Positions 49,018 through 58,241 of a DNA stretch of 64,000 nucleotides are shown here, in pieces. Source of the stretch: Candidatus Sulfotelmatobacter sp. GTDB lineage: Bacteria > Acidobacteriota > Terriglobia > Terriglobales > Acidobacteriaceae. Under the pieces are notes generated by a model, which was not told where the DNA came from, did no database searches, and worked only from the letters and a program-made list of their open reading frames with translations. The translations under genes were made by a program, and so were the position numbers. Location of the stretch: positions 1-64,000 of the forward strand of contig JAOAPI010000056.1 of NCBI GenBank assembly GCA_025462865.1. The letters run 5' to 3'. Position 1 is the first letter of the stretch. Each line of letters starts with the position of its first letter.

Positions 49018-49018
49018 G

Positions 49019-49088
49019 TATATTGACGTAGATCGATCTATTGTTACATTGACATTTATCGATATATGCATCGACGTCCGTCGATATA
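49019..49088. repeat. Cluster of three 22-bp palindromic sites (copies 3-5) in the parA-parB gap
   Basis: 49019-49040 TATATTGACGTAGATCGATCTA; 49045-49066 TACATTGACATTTATCGATATA; 49067-49088 TGCATCGACGTCCGTCGATATA. The last two are directly abutting. Confidence 0.75.
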
Positions 49089-49141
49089 CGATTGCGCCGA
49101 CGTCTTCGATACGAGGCAAGAAGTTTCACCGAGGAAATCTC

Positions 49142-50194
49142 ATGACTGTAGCGGCAGAGAAAAAAGACGAGAGAGTCGAGAAGCGGCGAGCTTTGGGCCG
49201 GGGGCTTGAGTCGCTGTTGCCGGGCCCGCGAGCTGTGACGCCTGTACCTGTACCGAGTGGCACTGACGCAGAGGAAACGAAGGTCCCTCGCTTCGCTCGC
49301 GATGACAACCGTGCTCAGGACAAGAGTGTTGCGGTCGACGTGATTGCGATTCAGCCGCAGGCGACCCCAGGGAACCTGGTGGTGAGCCTGGACATTGGAG
49401 TGATCGACAAGAATCCTTATCAAACACGGTATGTCTTTGATGAGGAAGCGCTGGCCGAACTGGCGGACTCGATCAAGGAGCACGGAGTAGTACAGCCGGT
49501 GGTGGTCCGTCCGGCGCCGGAGGAAGGGCGCTACATCCTCGTCTTAGGCGAGCGGAGGTTGCGCGCCTCGAAGTTAGCGGGGAAGGATGTGATCCCGGCG
49601 CTGGTGCGGAAGGTTTCGCCGCAGCAGGCGGCGGAGATGACGGTGCTCGAGAATGTCGTGCGCGAGGATTTGAACCCTCTCGAACAGGCGGAGGCGTTCC
49701 GCGTGCTGAGCAAAGAGTTTCAGCTGACGCAGGCGCAGATTGCGGAGCGCGTTGGTGTATCGCGGGAGACGGTATCGAATTACATGCGGTTGCTACGTCT
49801 TCCCAAAAAAGTGATGGGCTACATGCTGGAGGACCGGCTTAGTTTCAGCGACGCGCGCCTGCTGCTGGCGTTGGAAAATGAGAATCTGATCGAAGAAGTC
49901 GCCGAAGAAGTGGTAACGCAGCATTTGAAGTGGGACGAAATCGAAGATCGGGTGGCGCGGCGGAACGGATCTTTGCCTCCGTTGCCGGCACAGACAGCCG
50001 AGCAGAAAAATGCCACAGGGCGAGGTGCGCGGTGGGTCGATCCGAATGTGCGGGCCGCGCAAACCGAGATGGAACGCACCCTCGGCATGCGCGTGAGAAT
50101 TAAAGATCGGAACGGCAAGGGCAGAATTGTGATCGAGTACGCCACGGTCGACGACTATGAGCGCGTCGTGGAGATGTTGCGGGCGAAAGCATAG
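49142..50194 (+). CDS. parB: ParB/Spo0J-family chromosome-partitioning protein
   Basis: RRALGRGLESLLPG; NPYQTRYVFDEEALAELADSIKEHGVVQPVVVRP; LGERRLRASKLAG; ENVVREDLNPLEQAEAF; HTH LTQAQIAERVGVSRETVSNYMRLLRLP. Confidence 0.95.
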   Translation: MTVAAEKKDERVEKRRALGRGLESLLPGPRAVTPVPVPSGTDAEETKVPRFARDDNRAQDKSVAVDVIAIQPQATPGNLVVSLDIGVIDKNPYQTRYVFDEEALAELADSIKEHGVVQPVVVRPAPEEGRYILVLGERRLRASKLAGKDVIPALVRKVSPQQAAEMTVLENVVREDLNPLEQAEAFRVLSKEFQLTQAQIAERVGVSRETVSNYMRLLRLPKKVMGYMLEDRLSFSDARLLLALENENLIEEVAEEVVTQHLKWDEIEDRVARRNGSLPPLPAQTAEQKNATGRGARWVDPNVRAAQTEMERTLGMRVRIKDRNGKGRIVIEYATVDDYERVVEMLRAKA

Positions 50195-50349
50195 TCAGGG
50201 AACTGCGTGTGAAATATGAGGGCGGCCTGCTGGCCGCCTTTTCACTTGGCTGGAAGGCGACAAATCATGGCGGTTTCGCCATACACTTTCGACACGCCGA
50301 AGCATCCCCAGAATCAGACTCGTCAACAAATCGAGATAGTAATAGTGGA

Positions 50350-50706
50350 ATGGGTTTCCGGAAATTGCGGATTCTCGCCGAAGGTGGGAGATCCTTTTTG
50401 ACTGAAGTGGGAAAGGCGTTGAGTTCCGTGGCGGCGCAGCTCATGAATGGTGAGCAAGTGCTGCTGGAAGATCAGAAGATCCGGGTGAAGCGGGTAGGAA
50501 GCGGGCGGCTGCGGATGGTTCAGTTCAAGTTGAACGGACGCTTGTTTGAGGCGATCGAGCAGAACCGCGCCAAGCCGAGCCGGTGGGGAAAGCTAGCGCT
50601 CGAGAAACATCAGGTGGTGCAGTTTCGCGACGTTGAGAGCCATAAGTATGTCGCCGTCGCGGTTGATGGGAAAGTGCAGGAGTACGGGAAGAAGTCCGAG
50701 AGCTAG
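50350..50706 (+). CDS. Hypothetical protein downstream of parB
   Basis: MGFRKLRILAEGGRSFLTEVGKALSSVAAQLMNGEQVLLEDQKIRVKRVGSGRLRMVQFKLNGRLFEAIEQN; ORF may extend to 50209. Confidence 0.55.
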   Translation: MGFRKLRILAEGGRSFLTEVGKALSSVAAQLMNGEQVLLEDQKIRVKRVGSGRLRMVQFKLNGRLFEAIEQNRAKPSRWGKLALEKHQVVQFRDVESHKYVAVAVDGKVQEYGKKSES

Positions 50707-50795
50707 GCGCATCCCTCCCCGCATTAAACCTCAAAATCCTCGCCTTCATTAAGCCAGCTGGTGCGCATAATCTCACAAGGCCTTCGCCCTGGTCG

Positions 50796-50814
50796 GACAG
50801 CCGACGCGGCTGTC
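50796..50814. terminator. Hairpin GACAGCCG-ACG-CGGCTGTC in a convergent intergenic region
   Basis: Perfect 8-bp stem; related GC-rich hairpins near 51826-51866 and 53658-53705. Confidence 0.5.
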
Positions 50815-50836
50815 TCTACGTCAGCATCGTGAAATT

Positions 50837-51190
50837 TTATTTGGCGAAGAAGTAGTCGAAGGATTTCACGGCGGTGAATTCGTCCTCTTTGATGTCGAAG
50901 ACGGTGTAAAGCTTGGTGACGTGGAGAATGTCCTGAACTTTCTTCGCAAGGCTCAGGAGTTTGAGCTCGCCTCCTGCATTGCGGACCGTGGTGAAGCTGC
51001 TCACCAGTTCGCCCACGCCGGAGGAGTCGATGTAATCGACGCGCGCAAGATTAAGGATAATTTTTTTCTTGCCGGCCGCAATGAGCTGGTGGATGGTCTC
51101 CCGAAGCCGTCCGGTTTCGTCGCCGAGCGTGATTCGGCCGTTGATGTCGACGATGGTGATGTGGCTGACTTCCCGGGTAACGATATTCAT
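50837..51190 (-). CDS. STAS-domain anti-sigma factor antagonist
   Basis: MNIVTREVSHITIVDINGRITLGDETGRLRETIHQLIAAGKKKIILNLARVDYIDSSGVGELVSSFTTVRNAGGELKLLSL. Confidence 0.93.
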   Translation of the reverse strand: MNIVTREVSHITIVDINGRITLGDETGRLRETIHQLIAAGKKKIILNLARVDYIDSSGVGELVSSFTTVRNAGGELKLLSLAKKVQDILHVTKLYTVFDIKEDEFTAVKSFDYFFAK

Positions 51191-51318
51191 GTGGGTCGGC
51201 TGATTGTATCGCGGAAGGGCGGAATGTACCACGGCTGAAATGCTTAACTGGAACAGCAGAAGGAAGGCCTCGCGAGGTACTCGTGGCGCCTGGGAGTTAA
51301 GAAGTACCACGACTTCGT

Positions 51319-51687
51319 TTAGATGGCGGCGGGAACGGGCGGATGGTCTCGAATTTCCTGGATAGGACTTGTGATGATCGGGGTGGAGTATTGAGGATGG
51401 TGAAATTCCAGGTGCATGCCGCGTCCGACGTATTGGAGTTTCAGCATGGAGCCGCCCCAGGTCGAACCGGCGATCGCGACATGAACGGGATCCGGACAAA
51501 ATTCAGGATGCCCGGAGAGGAGAGCATCGCTGCCTCCGAGCAGAACGGCCGTGTAACAGTGATGCATCGTTTGGATGTGAAGAACCGTAGAGGGCGGAAG
51601 GTCATGAAGAAAGACTCCGCCTTCAACTTCGGACTGGATAATCGCGTGGTTAACTTCGTTGGCGAGATTTGCGTGCGGGGTGAACAT
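51319..51687 (-). CDS. Hypothetical protein
   Basis: MFTPHANLANEVNHAIIQSEVEGGVFLHDLPPSTVLHIQTMHHCYTAVLLGG...; ORF may extend to 51789. Confidence 0.6.
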   Translation of the reverse strand: MFTPHANLANEVNHAIIQSEVEGGVFLHDLPPSTVLHIQTMHHCYTAVLLGGSDALLSGHPEFCPDPVHVAIAGSTWGGSMLKLQYVGRGMHLEFHHPQYSTPIITSPIQEIRDHPPVPAAI

Positions 51688-51877
51688 GACCGGACTGGGA
51701 TTAGGGTAATGGGTTTCCGGTGAGCGGGCAAGGGTTGTTTGGAAGTTCCCTAAAACGTTGGGAGTGGGGCTTCGGGGGGGGACATCCAAGACCTTTTAAC
51801 ACATAGGACACACGGGAGGTAAGGCAACTGGCCGCCGGGACTCCGGCCGGGCGGCTGTCGCTACGTCGTCGTGTCGA

Positions 51878-53533
51878 TTACTGGCGCTGGGCGGCGGTTT
51901 GGTTGGCTTCGGCGCCGATAGCGTCCCCGGAGAGGATTAACTCTACACGGCGGTTCTGCTGCCGGCCTTCAGGGGTGTCGTTGCTGGCGATAGGCTCGGT
52001 CTTGCCGTATCCGCGAGCTTCCACTGCGGTCGAGTCGATGCCTTGCTGCACAAAGTAATCGCGGACGGCTTGCGCACGGTGCTCAGAGAGTTGCTGATTG
52101 TAGTCTTCAGAGCCAACGCTATCGGTGTGACCTTCAATGGCAACATGCAGCGTGGGATAAGCCAAGACAATGCCGGAAACTTTGGCGAGGCGCTCGCGGG
52201 CTCCGGGAAGAAGTTCGAAGCTGCCGCTGCGGAATAAGACGTCGGACATATTCGCGACCAGGCCGCGGGCGGAATCGCGGGTCGCAAGGATGCTGTTGAG
52301 TTGCTGCAGAAGGCGGGCGCGAAGTTCCTGCTTATCGTATTCCGCCTGCTGCTTTTCTTTCTCGGCTTGTTGCGTTGCTTTTTCTGCCTGCTGTTTTGCG
52401 GTTTCAGCTTGCTGGCGAAGCGTGTCTGATTGGGCGGCGGCCTGTCGGGCTTTATCAGTCTCAGCGGCCAGCAGTTGTTGCTGCGCCACAGCTTCGGCAG
52501 TGGCTTTTTCCGCGGCAGCTTTCTGGCGCGCCGCTTCTTGCGCGGCCGCCTCGGCTTCCTGCTTCATTTTTAGAGCTTCGGCTTTGGCTTGTTCGGCTTC
52601 AGCGCGCGCGGCCTGGGCTTGGGCGGTGGCCTTCTCTGCGTCGGCGCGGCGCCTTGCTTCGGCGTCCGCATCGGCCCGGGCTTTGGCTTCGCGGGCGGCG
52701 GCAGCGGCCTGCGCTTCGTCCTCAGCCTTTTGTTTTACCGCCATCAGACGGGCTTCTTCGGCAGTTTCGGTGGCTTCCTTCGCGGCGGCTTCAATCGCAG
52801 CTTTGTTTTGCTTCTGGCGATAGATCTCCTCGGCATGCATCAATTGCTGGCCGGCTTTCGAAATAATGAACGAAGCGTATTTGTCAGCGGCCGCGATGCG
52901 AGCGATACGCATTGCATTGCGGGCTTCAAAAAGTTCGAGAGGAGTCTTGCTGTCGATGCCGAAAATTGCGTCCTGAATATGAGTGTTCGTGGAAGAGTAG
53001 GTGCCGCGGCTCACTAGATCGTATTTGGCCTCGATGTTTTGTGTGCCAGCGCCGTTTAGCGGAGCGCTTTCCATGACCACCATGTTGCCGGGCGCAGTCA
53101 CGGCGAAATAAGGTTCGGCGGTGACGATCATGCCAAACGTTTGCAGATCAGTGAAAGCCTTCAGGTGCGCGTTTCCGTGTTCGAGGGTGACTTCGCCGAG
53201 ATTCACTGGCCGTCCCTGCGGCGACACAGCCCAGAGGACGTAGGTCAGGTATTCGAGCCCGAACTTGGTTGCGTCTTCAAGACCTTGAAATTTCACTTCG
53301 ATCTGGAAGTTGGTCTTCTTGCCTTCGACCTTGGCTTCGCCGGTGGCGCGCTGCAGTAAGTCGGTGCCTTGGAAATCGACCTTGGTCGTCCCGCCCTGCA
53401 GGCGGTAGTGGACAGCCTGGGTGGTGCGGGTAACCGCTGTCGTGGACGCGCTAGGCGCAGACTGCGCGATCGGAGCGGTTTGTGCGGACACAGTGGCGAC
53501 ACAAAGAACAATGGCCAAAGATAGGTTTTTCAA
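51878..53533 (-). CDS. OmpA-family protein with long Ala/Glu-rich coiled-coil
   Basis: Signal peptide; AEKATAEAVAQQQ... coiled coil; C-terminal VAIEGHTDSVGSEDYNQQLSEHRAQAVRDYFVQQGID. Confidence 0.93.
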   Translation of the reverse strand: MKNLSLAIVLCVATVSAQTAPIAQSAPSASTTAVTRTTQAVHYRLQGGTTKVDFQGTDLLQRATGEAKVEGKKTNFQIEVKFQGLEDATKFGLEYLTYVLWAVSPQGRPVNLGEVTLEHGNAHLKAFTDLQTFGMIVTAEPYFAVTAPGNMVVMESAPLNGAGTQNIEAKYDLVSRGTYSSTNTHIQDAIFGIDSKTPLELFEARNAMRIARIAAADKYASFIISKAGQQLMHAEEIYRQKQNKAAIEAAAKEATETAEEARLMAVKQKAEDEAQAAAAAREAKARADADAEARRRADAEKATAQAQAARAEAEQAKAEALKMKQEAEAAAQEAARQKAAAEKATAEAVAQQQLLAAETDKARQAAAQSDTLRQQAETAKQQAEKATQQAEKEKQQAEYDKQELRARLLQQLNSILATRDSARGLVANMSDVLFRSGSFELLPGARERLAKVSGIVLAYPTLHVAIEGHTDSVGSEDYNQQLSEHRAQAVRDYFVQQGIDSTAVEARGYGKTEPIASNDTPEGRQQNRRVELILSGDAIGAEANQTAAQRQ

Positions 53534-53717
53534 TGGATTCTCAATCTGGGGGATTAGGACCGCTTAATGCTCATGGTCATTTTCACGGGGGCGGGGGACC
53601 AAAACAAGGACAGGAAAGGACTATGTGGCGATGGTACTTTGGTCACTGAGAGAGGTCAGCGGCGGCCGGGCTTCCCCCGGCCGGACAGCCGAGGCGGCTT
53701 CGCTGCGTGTTTTCTCC

Positions 53718-54809
53718 TTAGGGCACGTTAATTATGACGCCTTTGGGGCCTACGACTAGGGCCCCGCCTTGAGGGTAGGCGCTGACGGCGTTGAATTCGG
53801 AGTCGGATTTTTTCTTCGCGCTGATACGGGTGGGGTTTTTGGGCGGACGGAAATCATAAATGAACTTTGGACCGACCAGGAAGATGCGGTCTCGGGCCTC
53901 CTCGTTACTATTGCCAGGCTTACTTTTGTGATCGTACACGGCCGCCGAGTAATAAGACTGAGGGAAGATTTTGGAAAGAGTCCAGGTCTTGCCGCCATCA
54001 TCGGTGAAGGCAAGGTTGGGGCCGTCTTGCTCGGGCAGTTTGTAATCTCCACCGGCGATTACGCCTTGAGTTGCGTCGCGGAAGGCGATAGAAAAGATTC
54101 CCGCGGAATCAGTGCCGTGAGTGATCGGGGTGTCGAAGACTTCCCAGGTCTTACCCCGGTCTGGTGAGTGGAAGACACGAGCTGCTTTGCCACCGCTGGC
54201 GAACCAGATATTGGGGTTAGTTTCCTCAGGCACGCTCGGCGTGACAGGCGCTTTGAGGATGGCCAGGCACGAGTTGCTTGCAGCGAAAGCTGCTTCGCCT
54301 TCGAGGGCGGCCGGCAGCTGCGCCGGCGGTATTGCGGTCCAGGTTTGGCCGTCGTCGGTCATCAATAATTCGAATTTTGGGATGCCGGCTGTGTCGGGAA
54401 TCGGATCGCCGAGAACGATGCCGTGGGTTCGGTCCCAAAAAACCATGGAGTCAAAAAATCCCTTTCCATTCGTGTTGGTGAATTGGAGTTGCCAGTGTCG
54501 GCCGGCGTCGGCAGTGTGATAGATGCGGGAGTGGTCGCCGGGGCCGGACGACATGAGAAACGCTTCTTCGGCGGAGAATGCCACGACGCCGCGAAAGTCC
54601 AGAGTTTCGGCGCCAGGCACCTGGTCGGGAATCCAGATGCGGCCATCCGTGGTGCGGAGGTAGCTGCCGTGTGTCCCGGAAGCCCATGCGACTTTTTGCG
54701 AAACGGCACTTACCCCGCGGAGGTTTTCCGTTATGCGGGAGATGCGAGTCTGCGGGGCTGTTTGAGCTAGAGCGGTGGTGGCTGCGAGGAGGATCAACAG
54801 GGTTCGCAT
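53718..54809 (-). CDS. BNR/Ycf48-like beta-propeller secreted protein
   Basis: WASGTHGSYLRTTDGRIW, HTADAGRHWQLQF, FTDDGGKTWTLSKIFPQS repeats. Confidence 0.85.
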   Translation of the reverse strand: MRTLLILLAATTALAQTAPQTRISRITENLRGVSAVSQKVAWASGTHGSYLRTTDGRIWIPDQVPGAETLDFRGVVAFSAEEAFLMSSGPGDHSRIYHTADAGRHWQLQFTNTNGKGFFDSMVFWDRTHGIVLGDPIPDTAGIPKFELLMTDDGQTWTAIPPAQLPAALEGEAAFAASNSCLAILKAPVTPSVPEETNPNIWFASGGKAARVFHSPDRGKTWEVFDTPITHGTDSAGIFSIAFRDATQGVIAGGDYKLPEQDGPNLAFTDDGGKTWTLSKIFPQSYYSAAVYDHKSKPGNSNEEARDRIFLVGPKFIYDFRPPKNPTRISAKKKSDSEFNAVSAYPQGGALVVGPKGVIINVP

Positions 54810-55211
54810 GGGGGAATTGTCTCAGAAGTCGGGAGCGTTGGAAGCTGATAATTTTCGGGAGAACACTCAACATAAAGGCAGAAGGCCAGTCCGGAAACGG
54901 CACCCGTCGCCGGGTTCAGTTCAGAAAGTTTTTGACAAGGCATTGGTTTGCGGCTGAGACGAGGATAGAATTAGAGGCAAGATTACAGGCCCGCAACCTT
55001 GGACCTGTGCAACCATTCTCAGTTTCGCCAGTTCATAGTAAGAACGACCACGTCTTGTTATTTTTACGATCTACCGTCCCAACTGCGGGCGAAATTGATG
55101 GCAACCAGGGAAACCAAGACCCCTCACTCTGTCCAGGATGACAGAGTCTGGGTATCTGGATTACAGAAACTCAGAAACTACAGAAATGATTTCGGTGCGA
55201 GGAGTTTCCGA

Positions 55212-56669
55212 ATGCGAAGAATTGTTTTTAGGAACGCCGCAACTGTTTTAACGGTTTGTTTCTGCAGCGCGTGGAGTGCAGGGCAAACTTTAAAGCCAAG
55301 GCCAGCGGCCGGTACGGAAAGCAAGAGCGAATCACCGCGCAATTCAGAGAAGACTGCGGCAGAGAACGCCACAGCCGCGCCTGTGATGGTGCCGATGAGC
55401 GTAGCGGCGGGCACTCCAATCAAGGTCGCGCTGGATTCCGAGGTACGCGTGCGCGAGGTAGGGCAGACGATTCATGGTAAGACCACCGAGCCCGTGTACG
55501 CCTTCGACAAGCTGCTGATTCCGGTCGGAACGGTCGTGAACGGAAAAGTCTCGGCGATCGATGCAGTGCCGAAGAAGGTGCGAACGCTCGACGCCACAGA
55601 TGGAAATTTTTCTCCGCGGCGCAATGTGCATGTGCAGTTTGACGAACTGGTAATGGGCGATGGCCGGCATGTGGGGTTGCAGACCGTTGCCTCCCCAGCT
55701 CCGGATGGAGTGCTGAGCTTTGTTTCAGCGAACGAGAAAACCGAGTCAAAAAATAAAGTGGAAGATGCGGCGGCAAAAAAAGTGAGCGCCACGCGGCAGG
55801 AAATCCGGCGCCAGTGGAGCGAATTACAGAAGCAGATTCATGAGCCCGGCAAGATGCACAAGCTAAAACGAATCGCGGTGGCGCAGCTTCCGGTGCATCC
55901 GCAATACATTGAGGCGGGAACGAACTTCAACGCGGATTTGCAGCAACCGCTGGATTTTGGCACCGAAGCAGTAAAACCGGAGGCGCTCACCAATATTGGA
56001 GCGCCGCCGCCCACCGGTAGCGTAGTGCATGCGCGGCTGGTCACCCCGCTGAACTCATCGACTGCCAAGAAAGGTGATCCGGTCGAAGCGCTGATCACCG
56101 AACCACTCGTCGTGTCGGATCACCTGATCCTGCCGGAGGGCAGCATAATCAAGGGTTCGGTGTTGCAGGCGCTGCCCGCGCGGAGAATGGGACGGAACGG
56201 CCAGTTACGAATTTTGTTTCATCAGGTTGCTCCGCCGAATGGGATCGAACAAAAAGTCGAGACCAGCCTGGAAGGCGTCGCCGTGGCTAAAGGCGAGCAC
56301 TTAAAGCTGGATGCCGAAGGTGGAGCGCAGGTAACGACTCCACGCACGAGGTATTTGACGACGGGAATTGCGGTGATGCTGGCGGCATCGCAGGTGTCTC
56401 CAGATCGCGATGCCGGTCAGGGCAGTTTAAGCGTGGGAGAAGCGGGCCGCGGCGCAGCGAATGGAGCATCGGGTTTCCGCTTCGTGGGAATGATCGTCGG
56501 AATAGCGGCGCAATCACGTATGGTCTCGCTCGGGTTTGGATCCTACGGCGCGGCGATGTCGGTATATTCTCATTTTCTGGCGCGAGGGCGGGACGTGGTG
56601 TATCCGAAAGATATGGCGATGGTAATTGGGCTTGGCACGCGGGAGGCGAAGGCAGCTCCTGGCTTCTAG
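55212..56669 (+). CDS. Secreted hypothetical protein
   Basis: ATG 55212 with signal peptide RRIVFRNAATVLTVCFCSAWSAGQ; repeated GTPIKVALDSEV / GSVVHARLVTPLNS modules; ORF may extend to 54999. Confidence 0.7.
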   Translation: MRRIVFRNAATVLTVCFCSAWSAGQTLKPRPAAGTESKSESPRNSEKTAAENATAAPVMVPMSVAAGTPIKVALDSEVRVREVGQTIHGKTTEPVYAFDKLLIPVGTVVNGKVSAIDAVPKKVRTLDATDGNFSPRRNVHVQFDELVMGDGRHVGLQTVASPAPDGVLSFVSANEKTESKNKVEDAAAKKVSATRQEIRRQWSELQKQIHEPGKMHKLKRIAVAQLPVHPQYIEAGTNFNADLQQPLDFGTEAVKPEALTNIGAPPPTGSVVHARLVTPLNSSTAKKGDPVEALITEPLVVSDHLILPEGSIIKGSVLQALPARRMGRNGQLRILFHQVAPPNGIEQKVETSLEGVAVAKGEHLKLDAEGGAQVTTPRTRYLTTGIAVMLAASQVSPDRDAGQGSLSVGEAGRGAANGASGFRFVGMIVGIAAQSRMVSLGFGSYGAAMSVYSHFLARGRDVVYPKDMAMVIGLGTREAKAAPGF

Positions 56670-56724
56670 TTGGTCTACGTTGCGGCCCTTCCACGCCGCG
56701 CTTCCACCTTAAGACAAAATCAGC

Positions 56725-57222
56725 TTATTTCGCGATGAAGGGGGCGAAGCACGCCGCCTTGCCGAAGTAGATCCGGAGCGTGCATTTGTCACCGGTATGG
56801 GCGAATGCCACTTCAAGCGAATCTGACGGTTGGCTGATCTGATCGGTCTCAACGGCGGCGCGCGCGATGTCCTGTTTTTCGTCGTAGCCGGAGTGCGGAG
56901 TAACGTTCTTGTTTACCACCAGAGTCCACCGGTCTTTTGCTGGGATCGGATACACAGTGTAAGCACCAATAGGAATCGTGGCCCCGCCGAAGCTCAGCTG
57001 GGCTTCGGTGAACAGGGTCATGGGAGCGCCTCCGGGAGTCCAAGGCTTGCCGTTGGAAGCTTTGTCGGTCTTGGTGGTGACTGGGTTGTAACGAATATAG
57101 ACCTGACGGCCATCGTCGAGATTACAGCTTGCGGTTGACGATGGCTCGGATTGCTGTGCGAAACACGCGGCAGCACCCGAGGCCAGAAGAAGAACGGAGA
57201 TGACGAAGCGAGCGCGGAACAT
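56725..57222 (-). CDS. DUF2911-like secreted protein
   Basis: MFRARFVISVLLLASGAAACFAQ; VYIRYNPVTTKTDKASNGKPWTPGGAPMTLFTEAQLSFGGATIPIGAYTVYPIPAKDRWTLVVNKN. Confidence 0.8.
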   Translation of the reverse strand: MFRARFVISVLLLASGAAACFAQQSEPSSTASCNLDDGRQVYIRYNPVTTKTDKASNGKPWTPGGAPMTLFTEAQLSFGGATIPIGAYTVYPIPAKDRWTLVVNKNVTPHSGYDEKQDIARAAVETDQISQPSDSLEVAFAHTGDKCTLRIYFGKAACFAPFIAK

Positions 57223-57509
57223 GGGAGACCCCCTACTGGGGCAAAAGTGTAGCGCTGAAACGGGTGGAGGGGAAGGGGAATTTGCGTGCGCATTTTTGGG
57301 TACGGAGAATCTGAGGCCATGATGCCTGGCCTCCCCTTGGGCTTCGCCCTGGCCGGGAACGGGCGAATGCGCCCGTCCCCACACGAGCAGTAACTGAGCA
57401 TCGTTCGTCGCTGGTCTTCGGTGATGTACTCAGGGCGCGGGTCGGTTGCTACCGTGAGTGGCGAGTACTGGGGCGGGTAAACACCGGTACCGAGCGAGGA
57501 CGCACACTC

Positions 57510-57902
57510 ATGGGTAAGGCAGCGAAGCTGAAGATTCTCTATGGCGAAAGCAATGCTGAGGCGCAGGCGGTGACCGCCGCAGCTTTTGAGAATGCCGGGC
57601 ACACGGTTGAGAAGGCCTTGGGTCGAAAGGCACTGGAAGCAGCATTCAGCAAGGGAGCCTTCGACCTGGTGGTTCTGGGTCCAACGCTGAGCCGGAACGA
57701 CCGGCATCATCTGCCGTACGCGGTGAAAAAGGTTCAGTCAGCGGTCAGCGTGCTGGTGATGCACGCGGATGGAAGCCGGCATCCCTACGTGGATGCGTGC
57801 ACCGATACTGGCGCTAGCGTGGAAAATGTTTTGGCGCGGATCGAGACGATGAAGATTGCTGGTACGAAGCCGATGGCTGCGGGAGCGGCGGCGGGAAGAT
57901 AA
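57510..57902 (+). CDS. Response-regulator receiver-like protein, apparently lacking the phospho-acceptor Asp
   Basis: KLKILYGESNAEAQAVTAAAFENAGHTVEKALGRKALEAAFSKGAFDLVVLGPTLSRNDRHHLPYAVKK; receiver-like fold pattern. Confidence 0.6.
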   Translation: MGKAAKLKILYGESNAEAQAVTAAAFENAGHTVEKALGRKALEAAFSKGAFDLVVLGPTLSRNDRHHLPYAVKKVQSAVSVLVMHADGSRHPYVDACTDTGASVENVLARIETMKIAGTKPMAAGAAAGR

Positions 57903-57925
57903 ACAGTTTTCAGTTCTCCGTTTTG

Positions 57926-57955
57926 AAGAGCGGCTTTGCGGCCGCTCTTTTTTTG
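57926..57955 (+). terminator. Rho-independent terminator AAGAGCGGC-TTTGCG-GCCGCTCTTTTTTT
   Basis: Perfect 9-bp stem plus T7. Confidence 0.9.
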
Positions 57956-58241
57956 CGTGGAGGAAATGCTTGAACACAGAGAACACCGGGAGAATCTGAA
58001 TTGATATGAGTCTGGATTGTTACTGGGTGGGATAATCTTTGTTGATCGAGGCCTGACCCGGCCTGCGGACCGTTTGAATTTGATGAAAGTGGAATTGCGG
58101 GTTTGGCTATCGCGCCTATTCAATCGCGCACCAAGGTGGTAATAGTGGGCCATTGCGCCTGCTTTTGAACTATTCTCCGAGCAAGATCAGCTGTTTTCCC
58201 TAAAGCTCCAGGGCGCGAGTGGACCGAAAATGTCGAAGACG

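Noticed and set aside
47950-49119. 389-aa minus-strand ORF opposite parA
   Set aside because: Antisense shadow of parA and its upstream region; low-complexity His/Arg-rich translation with no family signal.
52170-52823. Ser/Ala/Cys-rich plus ORFs opposite the OmpA coiled coil
   Set aside because: Produced by the repetitive Ala/Glu codons of the coiled coil read in reverse.
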